Source: Thuidium tamariscinum (taxonomy: Eukaryota; Streptophyta; Bryopsida; Hypnales; Thuidiaceae). Taken from it: a stretch of 64,000 nucleotides of DNA. The stretch is from contig OX344756.2 of assembly GCA_947034885.2 (NCBI GenBank), positions 10,437,598 to 10,501,597 of the forward strand. Direction: 5' to 3'. The position numbers and the translations under genes are program-made. Positions 24,931 to 35,373 of the stretch are shown here, piece by piece. The notes below the pieces were generated by a model. It ran no database searches, was not told where the DNA came from, and was given only the letters and a program-made list of their open reading frames with translations. The stretch's first letter is position 1. The number at the start of each line of letters is the position of its first letter.

Positions 24931-25994
24931 TGGAGTGAAACGGAAAAGAATTTCTGCTACTAGATTTACAAGAGGGCCCGTGTGTTTTGGACAAAGTCCA
25001 AATAGAAAAAAGATGTCACTATCTCAGTTTTTTTCTCCCTCACCAAAATCTAAATCAAAGAGACTAAAGGGTCAGCGAAGCAAGAAAAGAGATTCCAAAA
25101 CCAGTTACCAAATTTCAGCACAATGTTGCGGATCTAGTAGTAGACCAAGATTGTCGTACTTCTGAGCATGTGCTAGTAGTAGATGCGGCCCCACAAGCAA
25201 GTATTAAAGGGGGATTGATATTAGATGGAAATTCCCCTATTCTGCCTTGTGCCGTGCAAATAGAGTAAGTGGTAGTGAACCCCCTCATCAGAGCCCAACG
25301 AATTCTGGATTTTCCAGTTATTGCACCGTAGTCACAAGTTGTAGACCTTTCTGCAAAGTGCAGAACACGAATCTCCGCTTCTTGAAAGGCTGAGGTAGCA
25401 GAGATGGAGTTGGTAAATGTGGAGTCCTTTACACTAGAGACCACAACACCTAAAGAGGTTGAAAGTAACTTGAATGTTGCAGCAACCTTAGTGAAACCCT
25501 TCGAGTTTGTTAAAGAGGCTGAAAGTAACTTAAATGCCGGAGTGTCCTTGGTGAAACCCTTCGAGTCTATCAATAATGGCTTTGTAGCAAATGGAGGTAG
25601 CAATGGTATCGTTTTGAACCTTAGTGGAGCAAATGATTATGACAACAAATTTTCAGTGAGGAATGCTCTAGAGAATGACCTGAATTCAGAAGAATATGGA
25701 AGAGGGCAACAAATTTGATGTGAATCTTTAGAGCAACTTAAGCCAATTTATTCAAGAGAGACTTTCGAACGCCTGTTGATGCTTATACTTTCTCACAGAC
25801 GTCAAGAATTTCTAACAATGCATCCCTTACTGCCGCTCCAAGACACGCTTCGAAGAAAGTCAATTCAGTTTGATACTGTGGGAGTAGCAGACCTAGAGCA
25901 GGTTGAGGTTTTTGGAGAAGGGTTTGAAAACCTAGTGGCCTTTCCAAATTCCCAAACAGACCCTTTTTTCTTCAACGCAGGCCACAAGTATTAA
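24905..25994 (+). pseudogene. Decayed coding region upstream of the transposase-like exon
   Basis: Open segments at 24905-25165, 25404-25718 and 25776-25994 have protein-like composition: a basic start with KRKRISATRFTRGPVCFGQS, a twofold 20-residue repeat (ESNLNVAATLVKPFEF and ESNLNAGVSLVKPFES), then ERLLMLILSHRRQEFLTMHP. The latter two segments share one frame with stops between. They probably form the N-terminal part of the gene continuing at 26269. I do not recognise a domain here. Confidence 0.4.
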
Positions 25995-27320
25995 AAACAA
26001 AAATGTGGTCTCTGAAGAAATATACAAGAAGACTATGTGGAAGCTCGCGAGTGATGAAAAAAAATACAAGAAGAAGCAGGCTTAGAAACACGCAAAGAAA
26101 AACAAAGCCAAAGACTTAGCGGGAAAGGGGCTACTTGAGATAACGGCAGCGACTTCAAAGCCTCTCTTAACCCTTGGCCATCCAATTACAGGTGTCGCAG
26201 GTCTCAACTTTGCCAGGCAGCCACTTGTAAAAAGAGATGTGAAATAGTCCAGTGGTGGCTTGTCAGGCATGCCATCCTCATCTGCTGCAAAGAATTTACT
26301 TGGGGAAGGGGATTCGGCTGCTATTTTGAATAGTTGGGATACAGTTGAAGAGATTCCACCATTCGAGGTCAATTCACTCACAACACCCATCGGAGAGTTT
26401 TGGGAGCACATGAGGCGATATGCATTGCAACAAGCGTCATTTGAGTTCCCATGGCATGTGGATTGGAACAAACAATGTTCGGAACTAAAATCAAGATTTA
26501 CATTGAAACTAAGGAAGATTTATCCAGGGCCTTGGGATTTGAAGAGTATTCTCCAAGCAATTGGAGCCAATTTGAAGGAACGTCGAATACGATTGAAGAG
26601 AAAGTTTGAGAGGGTCAAGAAAATTAGCCAAGTGTCACGACCTCATGGTTGCTCAAAAGGTTCTTAGATGATCATTTACAAATCCATTAAAGATGAGAAG
26701 AAGCAAAAGAAAGCGAAGTTGTGTAGAGAAGCTACTGACTTGCGATTCCAAGACCAAGGGCCTACCTATCGTTGTGGGCCACGAGGAGTGAGACAGCTGT
26801 ATGACCGATTTGTAAGTACTTTGAACCCTTTCGCTTCTTGATGATTGAAATATCCAATTATGTGGTGATTGTGGAAAATTATATAATTGACAATATTGTT
26901 TCTGATTCTTTGATATGGTGAAATTTAGAGGTGCCATAAAGATTTTAGGCTTAACCCTAAAATTGACAAATTCCAGTGTTTATTAGATGTTCTACCTCTC
27001 ATGTCATTCTAATTGAATTGTACCCTATTTTATAAAATTGTGATTAGGTTTAGGATTTTTTATTTATTCTCAGTGATTGCTTTAGAGATAGGATGCACTA
27101 CTAATTTCCTACGATAGTAGTCAAAGCTGAAATTACTTTCAGAAGAAGAAAAAAATTCAGATGAATCCAAGGTCTGTGCACCTTTGGTTGGTTGTTTAGG
27201 TGTCATTATACTTCATTGAATTTTGAAAGGTACTTCATTTTAAAATTTTAAATGTAGAAATATATGAAGAAAAAAAATAAATATTGGAATTAGTTTGCCG
27301 ATCATAGATAATGTACCAAC

Positions 27321-27551
27321 GGTGCTAGTATGTGAGCATGAAAGTGTGAGCATGTGAGCCTTGAGCATATAGATAAGTATGTATATGCAACCATTTGAAG
27401 GTGTTTATAACATAAACACCTATAATATAGGTGCTTATAGCATATATACACTATTAACATAGAAGGTTACTATAGTATAGACACTTATATCATAGATGTA
27501 TAGTCTTCTAGGCTCATAGGCTCACACTTTTATGCTCACATAATAGCAACC
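27321..27551. mobile_element. Palindromic MITE (GGTGCTAGTATGTGAGC ends), copy 1
   Basis: The left arm GGTGCTAGTATGTGAGCATG and the right arm, reverse-complemented (GGTTGCTATTATGTGAGC), match over about 40 bp. ATAATGTAC(C)AAC occurs on both sides, at 27310-27320 and from 27556, and may be the target duplication. The element lies inside the intron of the transposase-like gene. It aligns along its whole length with 35155-35373. Confidence 0.6.
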
Positions 27552-27607
27552 CTCGATAATGTACAACTTCATACAATAGCAACCCTCGATAATGTACAAC
27601 TTCATAC
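27542..27607 (+). repeat. 33-bp tandem duplication at the MITE edge
   Basis: 27542-27574 and 27575-27607 are identical, containing AATAGCAACCCTCGATAATG. The unit covers the right tip of the adjoining MITE and its flank, so the duplication happened after insertion. Confidence 0.85.
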
Positions 27608-28557
27608 ACTATATAGACAATTATGTACAATATGTAGACAATTATTTCTGTTGCTACTTCTTATCCAGTTTTTGTTGTAATTGGGACTTGTAAACCTCCA
27701 TGTGTATAAATTAAAGAATTCATATAGATATTTGTTGACTTTAATGGCTTGTATTGCAAAAGGAATGGACCTTCACTATTTAGGTTAGGCCTGTGTTGTT
27801 GAATATTATTGTATAGGTCCATTAATTTTTATAGAATAATTTAGAACTGATTCACCAAGTGTCGAAAATGCTCATGACTTCGATTGTAGTTGGCTTGTCC
27901 ATTGGACTCAGTGTGATAAACTAATAATCATATTGGTTCTATATTTGAAATTTAGAAATAGTTAAATTTTTTAATGTTGCAAATCAAAATTGGATTGGAA
28001 TTTGCTTCAATGATTGAGTGGAAGGGGGTATTGATTTCTTGAATTTTAGGTCTCCATGAAAAACAATTTCAAAATTTCATATTCAACATGCCAACTGAAT
28101 TTCATGTTGTGTTTTAACAGTTATGAAAGGTTTGAAGTGACATTGCAAGTGATAGAACTTCTATTATGCAACTATTTCAAAGTTTAGTGAACTTTAAATT
28201 TCTGTATGTGCTTTTCATAAGTTTGTTTTCATTATGTGTTTTTTGTTGTTATAGGTCGATTTTTTCAACAGACCACCAACACATGAGGAACTGGAATTTG
28301 GGAAGATGAAAGGGTGGATAGATTTAAAAAAGAAGATGGAAAAAGCCTTGGACGTGCTACAGTCGGTTCAAGGCAAATCAATCAGCCTACTGAGTCCACC
28401 AATTGATCCTATCATCACAGTTCCAAGGGGCGAGTATCTTGTGAAAAGTCCATCAATCTCTGGTGCTTGTACCTTAAGTGCTTCAAGTAGTTCAGACAGC
28501 TCTGAAAATTCAAGTAGTGACAGTGATACCTCTTCATTAGAATCGGAGGAAGAATAG

Positions 28558-29749
28558 CACCATTCCAACGTTACAACTCCATAGTATGGTTGATTCCTTC
28601 ATTCACTGGTTTTATGCTCGGTTGAATAGTTCCACATGTAGCCATTCCACTTCATGGGTTGATAATAGGAAGATATTATCTTCTCATTTTGTTGCTCTTT
28701 CATTTGGAGAGGATCCATTTCTTTTACCGTTTACAGCCTTTGAATAGAAATCTATTCACTTTTTCAGCTGACTTTATGTAAATTAGAATTTAGTAATCAT
28801 CAGTAAAATTTATGTTATCAAAAGTTTTGGTGACTTTCATATTCTTGAGTCTAACTACAAGCCAAGTTGTAAATGTGTTAGATCTTGACTGAATATGTGT
28901 TGACATTGCTTGTTCCTTTTTGTTAAACAATTTTAGGTGAGTGCCATACATTCAAATTCTTCCATTCCTTCCATTTATGTTCTCATTAATGTACACTATA
29001 TGGAATTTAGTCATCTACTTTTCAGGGTTTGTGAGTTTTACAATTTGTTAATGCGATTTTGAAATTCATAGCATTCAAATTGCCTTCTAGAATGCTTTGA
29101 TGGAAGGCAATGCAGGTCATGACACATAAGCATTAGAAGTTAATGTATGCTCTACACTTTGCAAAATCCAATGGCAAAAGTTACCTCCACTAATTCGCCC
29201 CTTTCATTTCAGTAAATATTATGATTGCATCGTAATTGGGAATAAAAATGTATTTCTTAAAAATCAAGAATTCTCTTTGGTGAAGCATTTGAAATTCTGA
29301 ACCTTTCCAATGCAATGGATCCCTCCATTTGTTCCAAAAAATAAAATAAAATTCTGGACCTTTTTCATTACGACAGAGATCAAAATTAGATCTTAGTTAC
29401 TGAAAATAAACCTACAAGTGTCAACAGTATTGAAGGCAGTTGACCACAATCAAAATAGAATGATGGTAGAAAAACCAATTATGGAAGACTTTAATATTAC
29501 ATGTCTATATTTGATGGTGGCAAATGGTGGCAAACATTCTACGGACCCACCAACTACTTTCAAGAGAGTGGGGTCCAGACAAGCATCGTGCAAATTCACA
29601 GGAGGGGTTCCCAAACATATCTTATAACGTGGCAAGATGTAGGTTCCAAAACGTGGATAATTCTAAACAACGCTTGGGAATCTACTAAAATCACGGTTTG
29701 GAGGCCCACTCTTGTCGAGGTTAGCAATGTAGTGTGCAACGTCTCTAGC
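28558..29749. other. Gene-free stretch with an unassigned coding-like segment
   Basis: On the minus strand 29450-29690 reads ILPRYKICLGTPPVNLHDAC and LDPTLLKVVGGSVECLPPFA; it looks protein-like but I do not recognise it. It may belong to the hAT remnant next to it. The rest is AT-rich with nothing supported. Confidence 0.3.
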
Positions 29750-30150
29750 CATGCAAAAGGACCTCATTTCTAGTAGTGACGACTTCATCGCAAGCTCTCT
29801 GCCTGTTGAGAATGGCTTTCTCCATCACCTTTCCGCCATTGTTCAGAGCCCACGCAAGTCATTTGTGTTCGTTGGAGCAGGCGTAGTCTTGAAAGACACT
29901 CACTTTCAAATTTTTAGAATCATCTCTAGCATATGACGATCGTCCACCTTTGTCTTTACACACCCTACAGAACATCCTCTTCATGTTCACATCGAAGTGG
30001 AGCTAGTCAAATTGGCTGCTCCATTCCTCTTTCCACTTACTCCGAGCTATCTCTTCGTCCGATGGAAGAGGGCAATCTACCCTTGAAACAACAATTTCGT
30101 GATTCGATTCATTCTTAGACCCCCGAGGATAGAAGTTCGATGATGTCAGT
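29750..30150 (-). pseudogene. hAT transposase remnant, N-terminal zinc finger
   Basis: Minus-strand reading contains VVSRVDCPLPSDEEIARSKW, then LHFDVNMKRMFCRVCKDKGG and FQDYACSNEHKRLAWAL. The pattern C-x2-C followed by H-x-x-x-x-H-like residues in a SxxHK context is the N-terminal zinc finger of hAT transposases of the ZNF862/DUF4371 type. A stop stands before LHFDV, probably where a Trp codon was, and another stands after EVLLHG. With 23820-24930 it could derive from one element whose middle was lost or displaced by insertion. Confidence 0.6.
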
Positions 30151-32533
30151 TTCCCTCGACTTTGCAAAGTAATGGTCCCTCAAGGACTTCTGGCGCTTTG
30201 CTATGAGTCCTACAATTTTCAAAAGGAAATGAAATAGAGAATCAAAAGATTAGCATTTACACGAAAAAAATTTGTAAACTCATGTAGCATTGTAGCCCAA
30301 GTATCCAACCCGTAAACCCTCCAAAGGCAAGTGTAAAACATGATGAGCATTCACCAATATCCCCTCCAAAAAATAGTTGAGAATTGCTCGACGTACTTGT
30401 GAATCTGTGATGCACTGATGCAAAAATCGCCACATGAGTTCATGAACCCTAAACTGCCCATCTACTCAAGTGCTCACTCCGCTAAATGGTAGAAGAAATT
30501 AAAATTTGCAACCCTCAAGGAGCACAATCAATACACCATGCTTCCACAATCCACAGCTATCGATAGACAACTAGACAGTGAAAGCCGAGCTTTCAAGAAC
30601 AGCGCTCTGTAGTTTGGAAGTTAAAACTTCAAAAGCATGAGAACTTGGATTTTTGATTGCATTACCACAATGTAGGTGTGGTGATTTCTCAATTCTTTAA
30701 AACGAAACTGAATGTACATTAAGCGCACCCCAAGCGTTCATTGTCTCTATTCTTTCCAATAGGCCCAAGACCCTGAGCACTTTCGTGAGCGTTTAAATCC
30801 TAATCCAACATTCCAGCCAAGTAAGTCATTGCGTCATTGCGAGACAGGAAAATGTGAAAATGTGAACGTGAATTGCTGAAGTTCTCAGTTTCTCACTTCT
30901 TAGAGCTACGTGAAATTGTGAATTGCTGAACAACTGAAGTTCTCACTTCTTAGACTGGCTACATGAGTGATTGAGTGTGGTGCGTGACAACGTGAGGCGT
31001 GAGCGACTGAATGACAAGTTGAGGCGTTGAACCCTTGTCCGTTGGGAGCGTAGCACGCCCTGAAATGCTGATGTGCACCAACCGCAGATTGATGGCTACA
31101 ACAATTTTAAATTTCACTGCAAACCTAAACTTCTAAAGTTCGAAACTTTGAAATTTTTAATTCCACAATATTATCCAAACCGAATACTAAGCTGCATTTG
31201 TAGACAGCTTAGTAGCTCACAACAGTCAATTAGTCACAGACTCACACTCAGCTGGAAGTCCAACACTTGAATTGTTGAACATGTAAGCTAAACACATTTG
31301 TGATAATTAAGAAAGTGAGGATCATAAGATACTATGAATAATGTCATATGTGATATGTCTATAATTTTTTAGGATACTATATAAAAATTTCCTACAAAGT
31401 ATAATCCTAGCCGGCAAAAAACCATAGTAATCTTGTATTTTGAATTGGTAATTTTCTGACATATTTGTAGCATACATAGTAAAAAGCTGAATTTTTTTTT
31501 ACTATTGAGTTTGTTTCCAAAAAATCAAAATTTTCATCTAGAACCTCTACTGAAACTTTACAATCTCAATCGGAAAATCTCAAAATCATCCGGCTACAAT
31601 GCTACTAAATGCCGGTACTCCCCGTTCATTGCTCTCCACAACCCTTTTTTTTTAAGTTTTTGAGAAAGTGCCAAGATGGTGACCATTTAAAATTTGGTGA
31701 AGCATTGTATATCTCCATCCATCCTTTTGACCAAAAACACTTTTCAATCATATCAATGCACTTTTTCATCCAAATTTGGTGATTTCATCTACGTTTTGAA
31801 TAAAAATGAAGAATTTTTGGCAAAAAAAGATTACTTTATGTAGTGAAAAGTAGACATTTACTTTGGAATGGTGCAATCTGGCACCATATCGCCCAAAAAA
31901 AAAGGCTGCTCTCCAGTACTTCATGAGCAGACAACACAGCATGCAAGCATTCACGAAGGATCGGAGTTGATCCAGCAACGAAATATTCTGAGAATGGATT
32001 ACTTCACGAAGTGTGAGCAAGGAGTCAATCATGCAAAGGCAATGGAACCCCATTCAAGAGGTGACAAATTTCTCAAATTGAATGAAATTTGACCTATGGT
32101 ACATTCATGGAGAGTCCTTCGATCATCGTCCATGAAATTTGTATGATCCTCTCTAAACTCCACTGGAATTCTCGCTACAACTCTAGCTCGACTGCAGTGC
32201 TTTTTCAGCAGTCAAAACTCCCCGGAGATTTACAGTTGCTTCAGATTGGAAGTTCAGGCTTCAGTGGAAGAGATAAAGAAGCCGCGCATGCCAGGAGATT
32301 TATGCAATAGGAATCTAAAACAGCCCAATTGGTTGAAGATGAAAACGTCCTGGATCAAGGCTGCTCCGTTTTCTAACACCAAATGTTTGCATAATTAAGT
32401 CTTCCTTTTCAAGCTGCCTTGGGCGATGGGTAGGAGTCTGTGATGCAGCAGCTTACCTTAGCGCAGATCTCATCGTGGCGAGCAAAATCATTCTGGAGTA
32501 TATATGCATGATCAATCGATTGTGTACAAAATT
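30151..32533. other. Gene-free stretch
   Basis: No gene was recognised. Around 30875-30960 a GTGAATTGCTGAA...TTCTCACTTCTTAGA segment occurs twice in direct orientation. From about 31.9 kb the base composition rises towards the CML gene; 32400-32533 is probably its 3' UTR. Confidence 0.35.
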
Positions 32534-33106
32534 TCAGTGAACGAGAGTTCCACTCATGAGCGACACGAATTCCCGGAAGTTCACCATCTGGTCGCCGTCT
32601 TCGTCCACGCACCGAATCATACGCCGACATTCGTCCAAGGAGACGTTGGAATCCCCAAACGCCACCAGCACACGCTGGAGCTCGTCCGCCGAGATGAAAC
32701 CGTTCTTGTCCGCGTCGAACACACCAAACGCCGACGCCAACGCTTCTTGGTTACCATCCTCCGACTCCCCCTCACTTTCCGACGAGCTTGAATCGGAGCT
32801 ACGGATCGACCTCGTGTTCAACTCGATGAACTCTTCCAGATCGATGTAACCGTCGCCGTTCGCGTCCACATCCTTGATCAGATTGGCAATCTCCGCGTCG
32901 CTCACGGGTTGCCCGAGCGAGCGGAGAACAGCCGCGAGTTCCTCCTCGCAGATTTTTCCGTCGCCGTTGCGATCGAAAACCTCGAAGGAGTCGGAAAGCT
33001 CCCGCACCAAAAGAGGGGGAAGGTCGAGAATGGCCTTTGGAGAGAGGCTGGGCGATCTCTCGAATCTCGCCGAACCCGTCCAACTCGATTCCATCAAATA
33101 CTCCAT
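32534..33106 (-). CDS. CML: Calmodulin-like protein with four EF hands (190 aa)
   Basis: Single-exon gene. The first Met is at 33106 (MEYLMESSW...); the frame is open a little further upstream but only from a TTG, beyond which lies an in-frame stop. Four canonical 12-residue loops are visible: DRNGDGKICEEE (about 45-56), DANGDGYIDLEE (81-92), DADKNGFISADE (131-142) and DEDGDQMVNFRE (168-179). All have Asp at position 1 and Glu at position 12, so all could bind calcium. A Ser/Glu/Asp-rich linker (about residues 103-118) separates the two EF-hand pairs and is longer than in calmodulin. The N-terminal 25 residues have no clear targeting signal. Plant CMLs relay cytosolic calcium signals to target proteins. 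The gene is GC-rich against AT-rich surroundings and looks intact. Confidence 0.92.
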   Translation of the reverse strand: MEYLMESSWTGSARFERSPSLSPKAILDLPPLLVRELSDSFEVFDRNGDGKICEEELAAVLRSLGQPVSDAEIANLIKDVDANGDGYIDLEEFIELNTRSIRSSDSSSSESEGESEDGNQEALASAFGVFDADKNGFISADELQRVLVAFGDSNVSLDECRRMIRCVDEDGDQMVNFREFVSLMSGTLVH

Positions 33107-33243
33107 GGCCAAGGTATGGCTTTGCAACCCTAATTGCGCACAAATTCAATTGGGTCCTCAAAGGATCGACCACAATTTCAATCGAGAGAGCTGCACTGAT
33201 GATTTGTTGGCTCCAGAAGGTATGAAGATCTGCTCGATCGGAT

Positions 33244-33252
33244 CCTTTTATA
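33244..33252 (-). promoter_or_regulatory. TATA box of the CML gene
   Basis: On the minus strand the sequence is TATAAAAGG, 138 bp upstream of the ATG at 33106. This predicts a transcript start near 33215 and a 5' leader of about 110 bases. Confidence 0.65.
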
Positions 33253-35154
33253 ACCCCACCAACGACCCCTCTAGGGATGAGGGGTTGGCGAATCTCCTCC
33301 GAAATCTGACGGCGGAGAGCGTGTAAAGGGCCTGCGTGGAAGATTCAGAGACGTGCCGGTTGGTCAAGACTCTTGCGTGTCGTTAATTGTCGGAGGAAGT
33401 TTCGGTGATGGTGGGCTGCAGACAACTTGCAAAGCACAGTAGGTGAACTGGCCAACTGACTTCTCGGGGCAAATGGAAGTCGCGCCGCTCATCACCTACT
33501 CGTCCAGGCCAATGTTCGGGGAAATTTTTGGAAGTCGGCTCCTGACCAGCTGATTTCCTCCTTCCACAAAAATCAACCGTTTTTTTTCCAAATGGGCACC
33601 GATTGCATCCTTGGAATCACGAAAAGTACTGGTTTTTTTCCTCCAATTCCAATTCCCCATTGGCTAGTTTCCTTCATATTGAAAATGCATTAGAAAAAAT
33701 ATGAGGGCATTACAGAAACGGCTCTCAATCCATTGGCCACTGTCAGGCCAGCTTTAATCAAAATAAATAAATAAAAATTTGCATCCTAAAACACGAAAAT
33801 AAGTCAAAAAAAAAATTGAGTTTTTCTTATAATGACATGGCAGGGACGCGACCACGTAGGATTCAAGTTCATAGGGTAGAAACTGCGTTCCCACAATCCG
33901 GAAACCCCCAGTCTCCCAATGCCCTCAAATTTCATCTAATGGCATTGGTTTAATTGCAAAATTCCAATAATATATAGGAAATCAAGTTGAAAATGAAAGT
34001 TCTAATTAATATTCTTTCTGTAGTAAAAATTGAAAGTCAAGGATCCTTCCAACCCATGCAATATGGAATTGAAGATGGTCATGAAAAGGTTGCTTACATT
34101 AAAAAAAAATTTCAAGGGGTACCAATTTTTTCCACGAGGTACCACTCCCTTGCTAAGAACCTTTAAGTCATTCTAGGAATGCAAGAAAAATTAAGGTCCC
34201 TTATTTAGTACTTAATTAATTTACCCTATACACCCCTCGTAGCTATTTTGTTGCCTTTAATTACAAATATGAATTCAAAATTTACAAAGTTGATAATGTG
34301 TGGATAATAAAAAAATTCTAGCATTCCCCCAAGGAGTGAAGTGAGGAAATTATAGCCCTCTAGCCTCTTGTACCAAACAAGAGTTCTGGACAACTCCTAC
34401 GAGAGCTATAGAAGGTGCTAGTAGGAAATTGAGAGGTGGCGGACCACTCAACAAATATTCCCTCCCTACTATATATTTTTTAAGTAAATCTTTTTCTTAA
34501 ACAATTGAAATGAAATTTAAAAACCTAATGCTAAGTTTTGAAGTCTTAAAATCCCCTCCCCAAGGTTGATATCTTCCATGTTTCTTCTAATTTTGTTGGA
34601 TATTATTGTTTTAATTTTGTTGGGTAATAGATATTGCTTGAAGTCTATCAAAATCCCTCTAATATTTGAATGAGCAAGCCAAATATCTTGTAATTTATGG
34701 GTGGCACCAGTTGATTTCCTTCCCTTCCAATTCCTTTTGGTTTTGCATCTGTTGATTTTGAAATGCAACCATTTTTAATCCAAATCCATTAGCTAAATTT
34801 GAACTAATTGATTTTTTTTCCCGATCATTGGTCCAAGCAATTTGTTAGTAGTGTTTGGGGGGAATTTGAACCTAATTTATAGAAGCTTACAATCCATTTT
34901 AAGGAATTTAATTAGCACAATATCTGCCTGGGTTTGGTGGGGTAGGGGGAATTTTCTTTGACGAAAAACAGATTGTAGATGGATTTGAAGGATTTTCTAA
35001 TGTGTTTTTTGCCCCAAAACTAAATTCATGTGAATTTTTTCATCAAAATTCTATAAAACCTATTCTTGATATATACGTATGTCTACTTCTAACCATAGGA
35101 TAGTCAAGAGATCGAGAGGAATTCAACACCATAATGACTAGTTACTTGCACAAT
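33253..35154. other. CML upstream region and AT-rich gene-free DNA
   Basis: 33253-33560 is GC-richer and probably promoter of the CML gene. The remainder is AT-rich; an ORF at 34517-34768 (minus) has no recognised domain. Confidence 0.35.
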
Positions 35155-35373
35155 GGTGCTAGTATGTGAACAAGAAAATGTAAGCATGTGAGCCTTAAAC
35201 ATATATATAAGTAGGTATACTACAACTATTGAAGGTTCTTATAATATAAACATTTATAATTTAGGTACCTATAAAATAAATACACTATAATCATAGAAGT
35301 TTTTTTCAATAAAGACACTTATATTATAGATATATAGTCTTTTAGGCTCATAGGCTAACATATTAGCACTCCC
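35155..35373. mobile_element. Palindromic MITE (GGTGCTAGTATGTGA ends), copy 2
   Basis: It aligns end to end with 27321-27551: GGTGCTAGTATGTGAACAAG at the left, AAGCATGTGAGCCTTAAACA, ATAGTCTTTTAGGCTCATAG and a right arm ending TATTAGCACTCCC. It is non-coding and more diverged at the arms than copy 1. Confidence 0.6.

Larger units (their letters stand above)
26269..28557 (+). pseudogene. En/Spm-type transposase-like gene remnant, two exons
   Basis: Exon 1 (26269-26811) ends at TTT/GTAAGT and joins in phase 0 to exon 2 (28255-28557) after TTATAG, giving QLYDRF-VDFFNRPPTHEEL. Exon 1 holds FEFPWHVDWNKQCSELKSRF, LRKIYPGPWDLKSI and SRPHGCSKGS. Exon 2 ends in a Ser/Glu/Asp-rich tail. The tandem of a short basic region, a GPRGV-QLYDRF segment and PPTHEELE-F-K resembles the C-terminal part of plant transposase (Ptta/En/Spm, PF03004-like) proteins. 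An in-frame TAG at 26665-26667 stands where a Trp (TGG) would be expected after GCSKGS; downstream the same frame stays open. The intron (26812-28254) contains a MITE. The first Met is 26269, since TAG lies just upstream in frame. Family assignment is inference. Confidence 0.5.
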
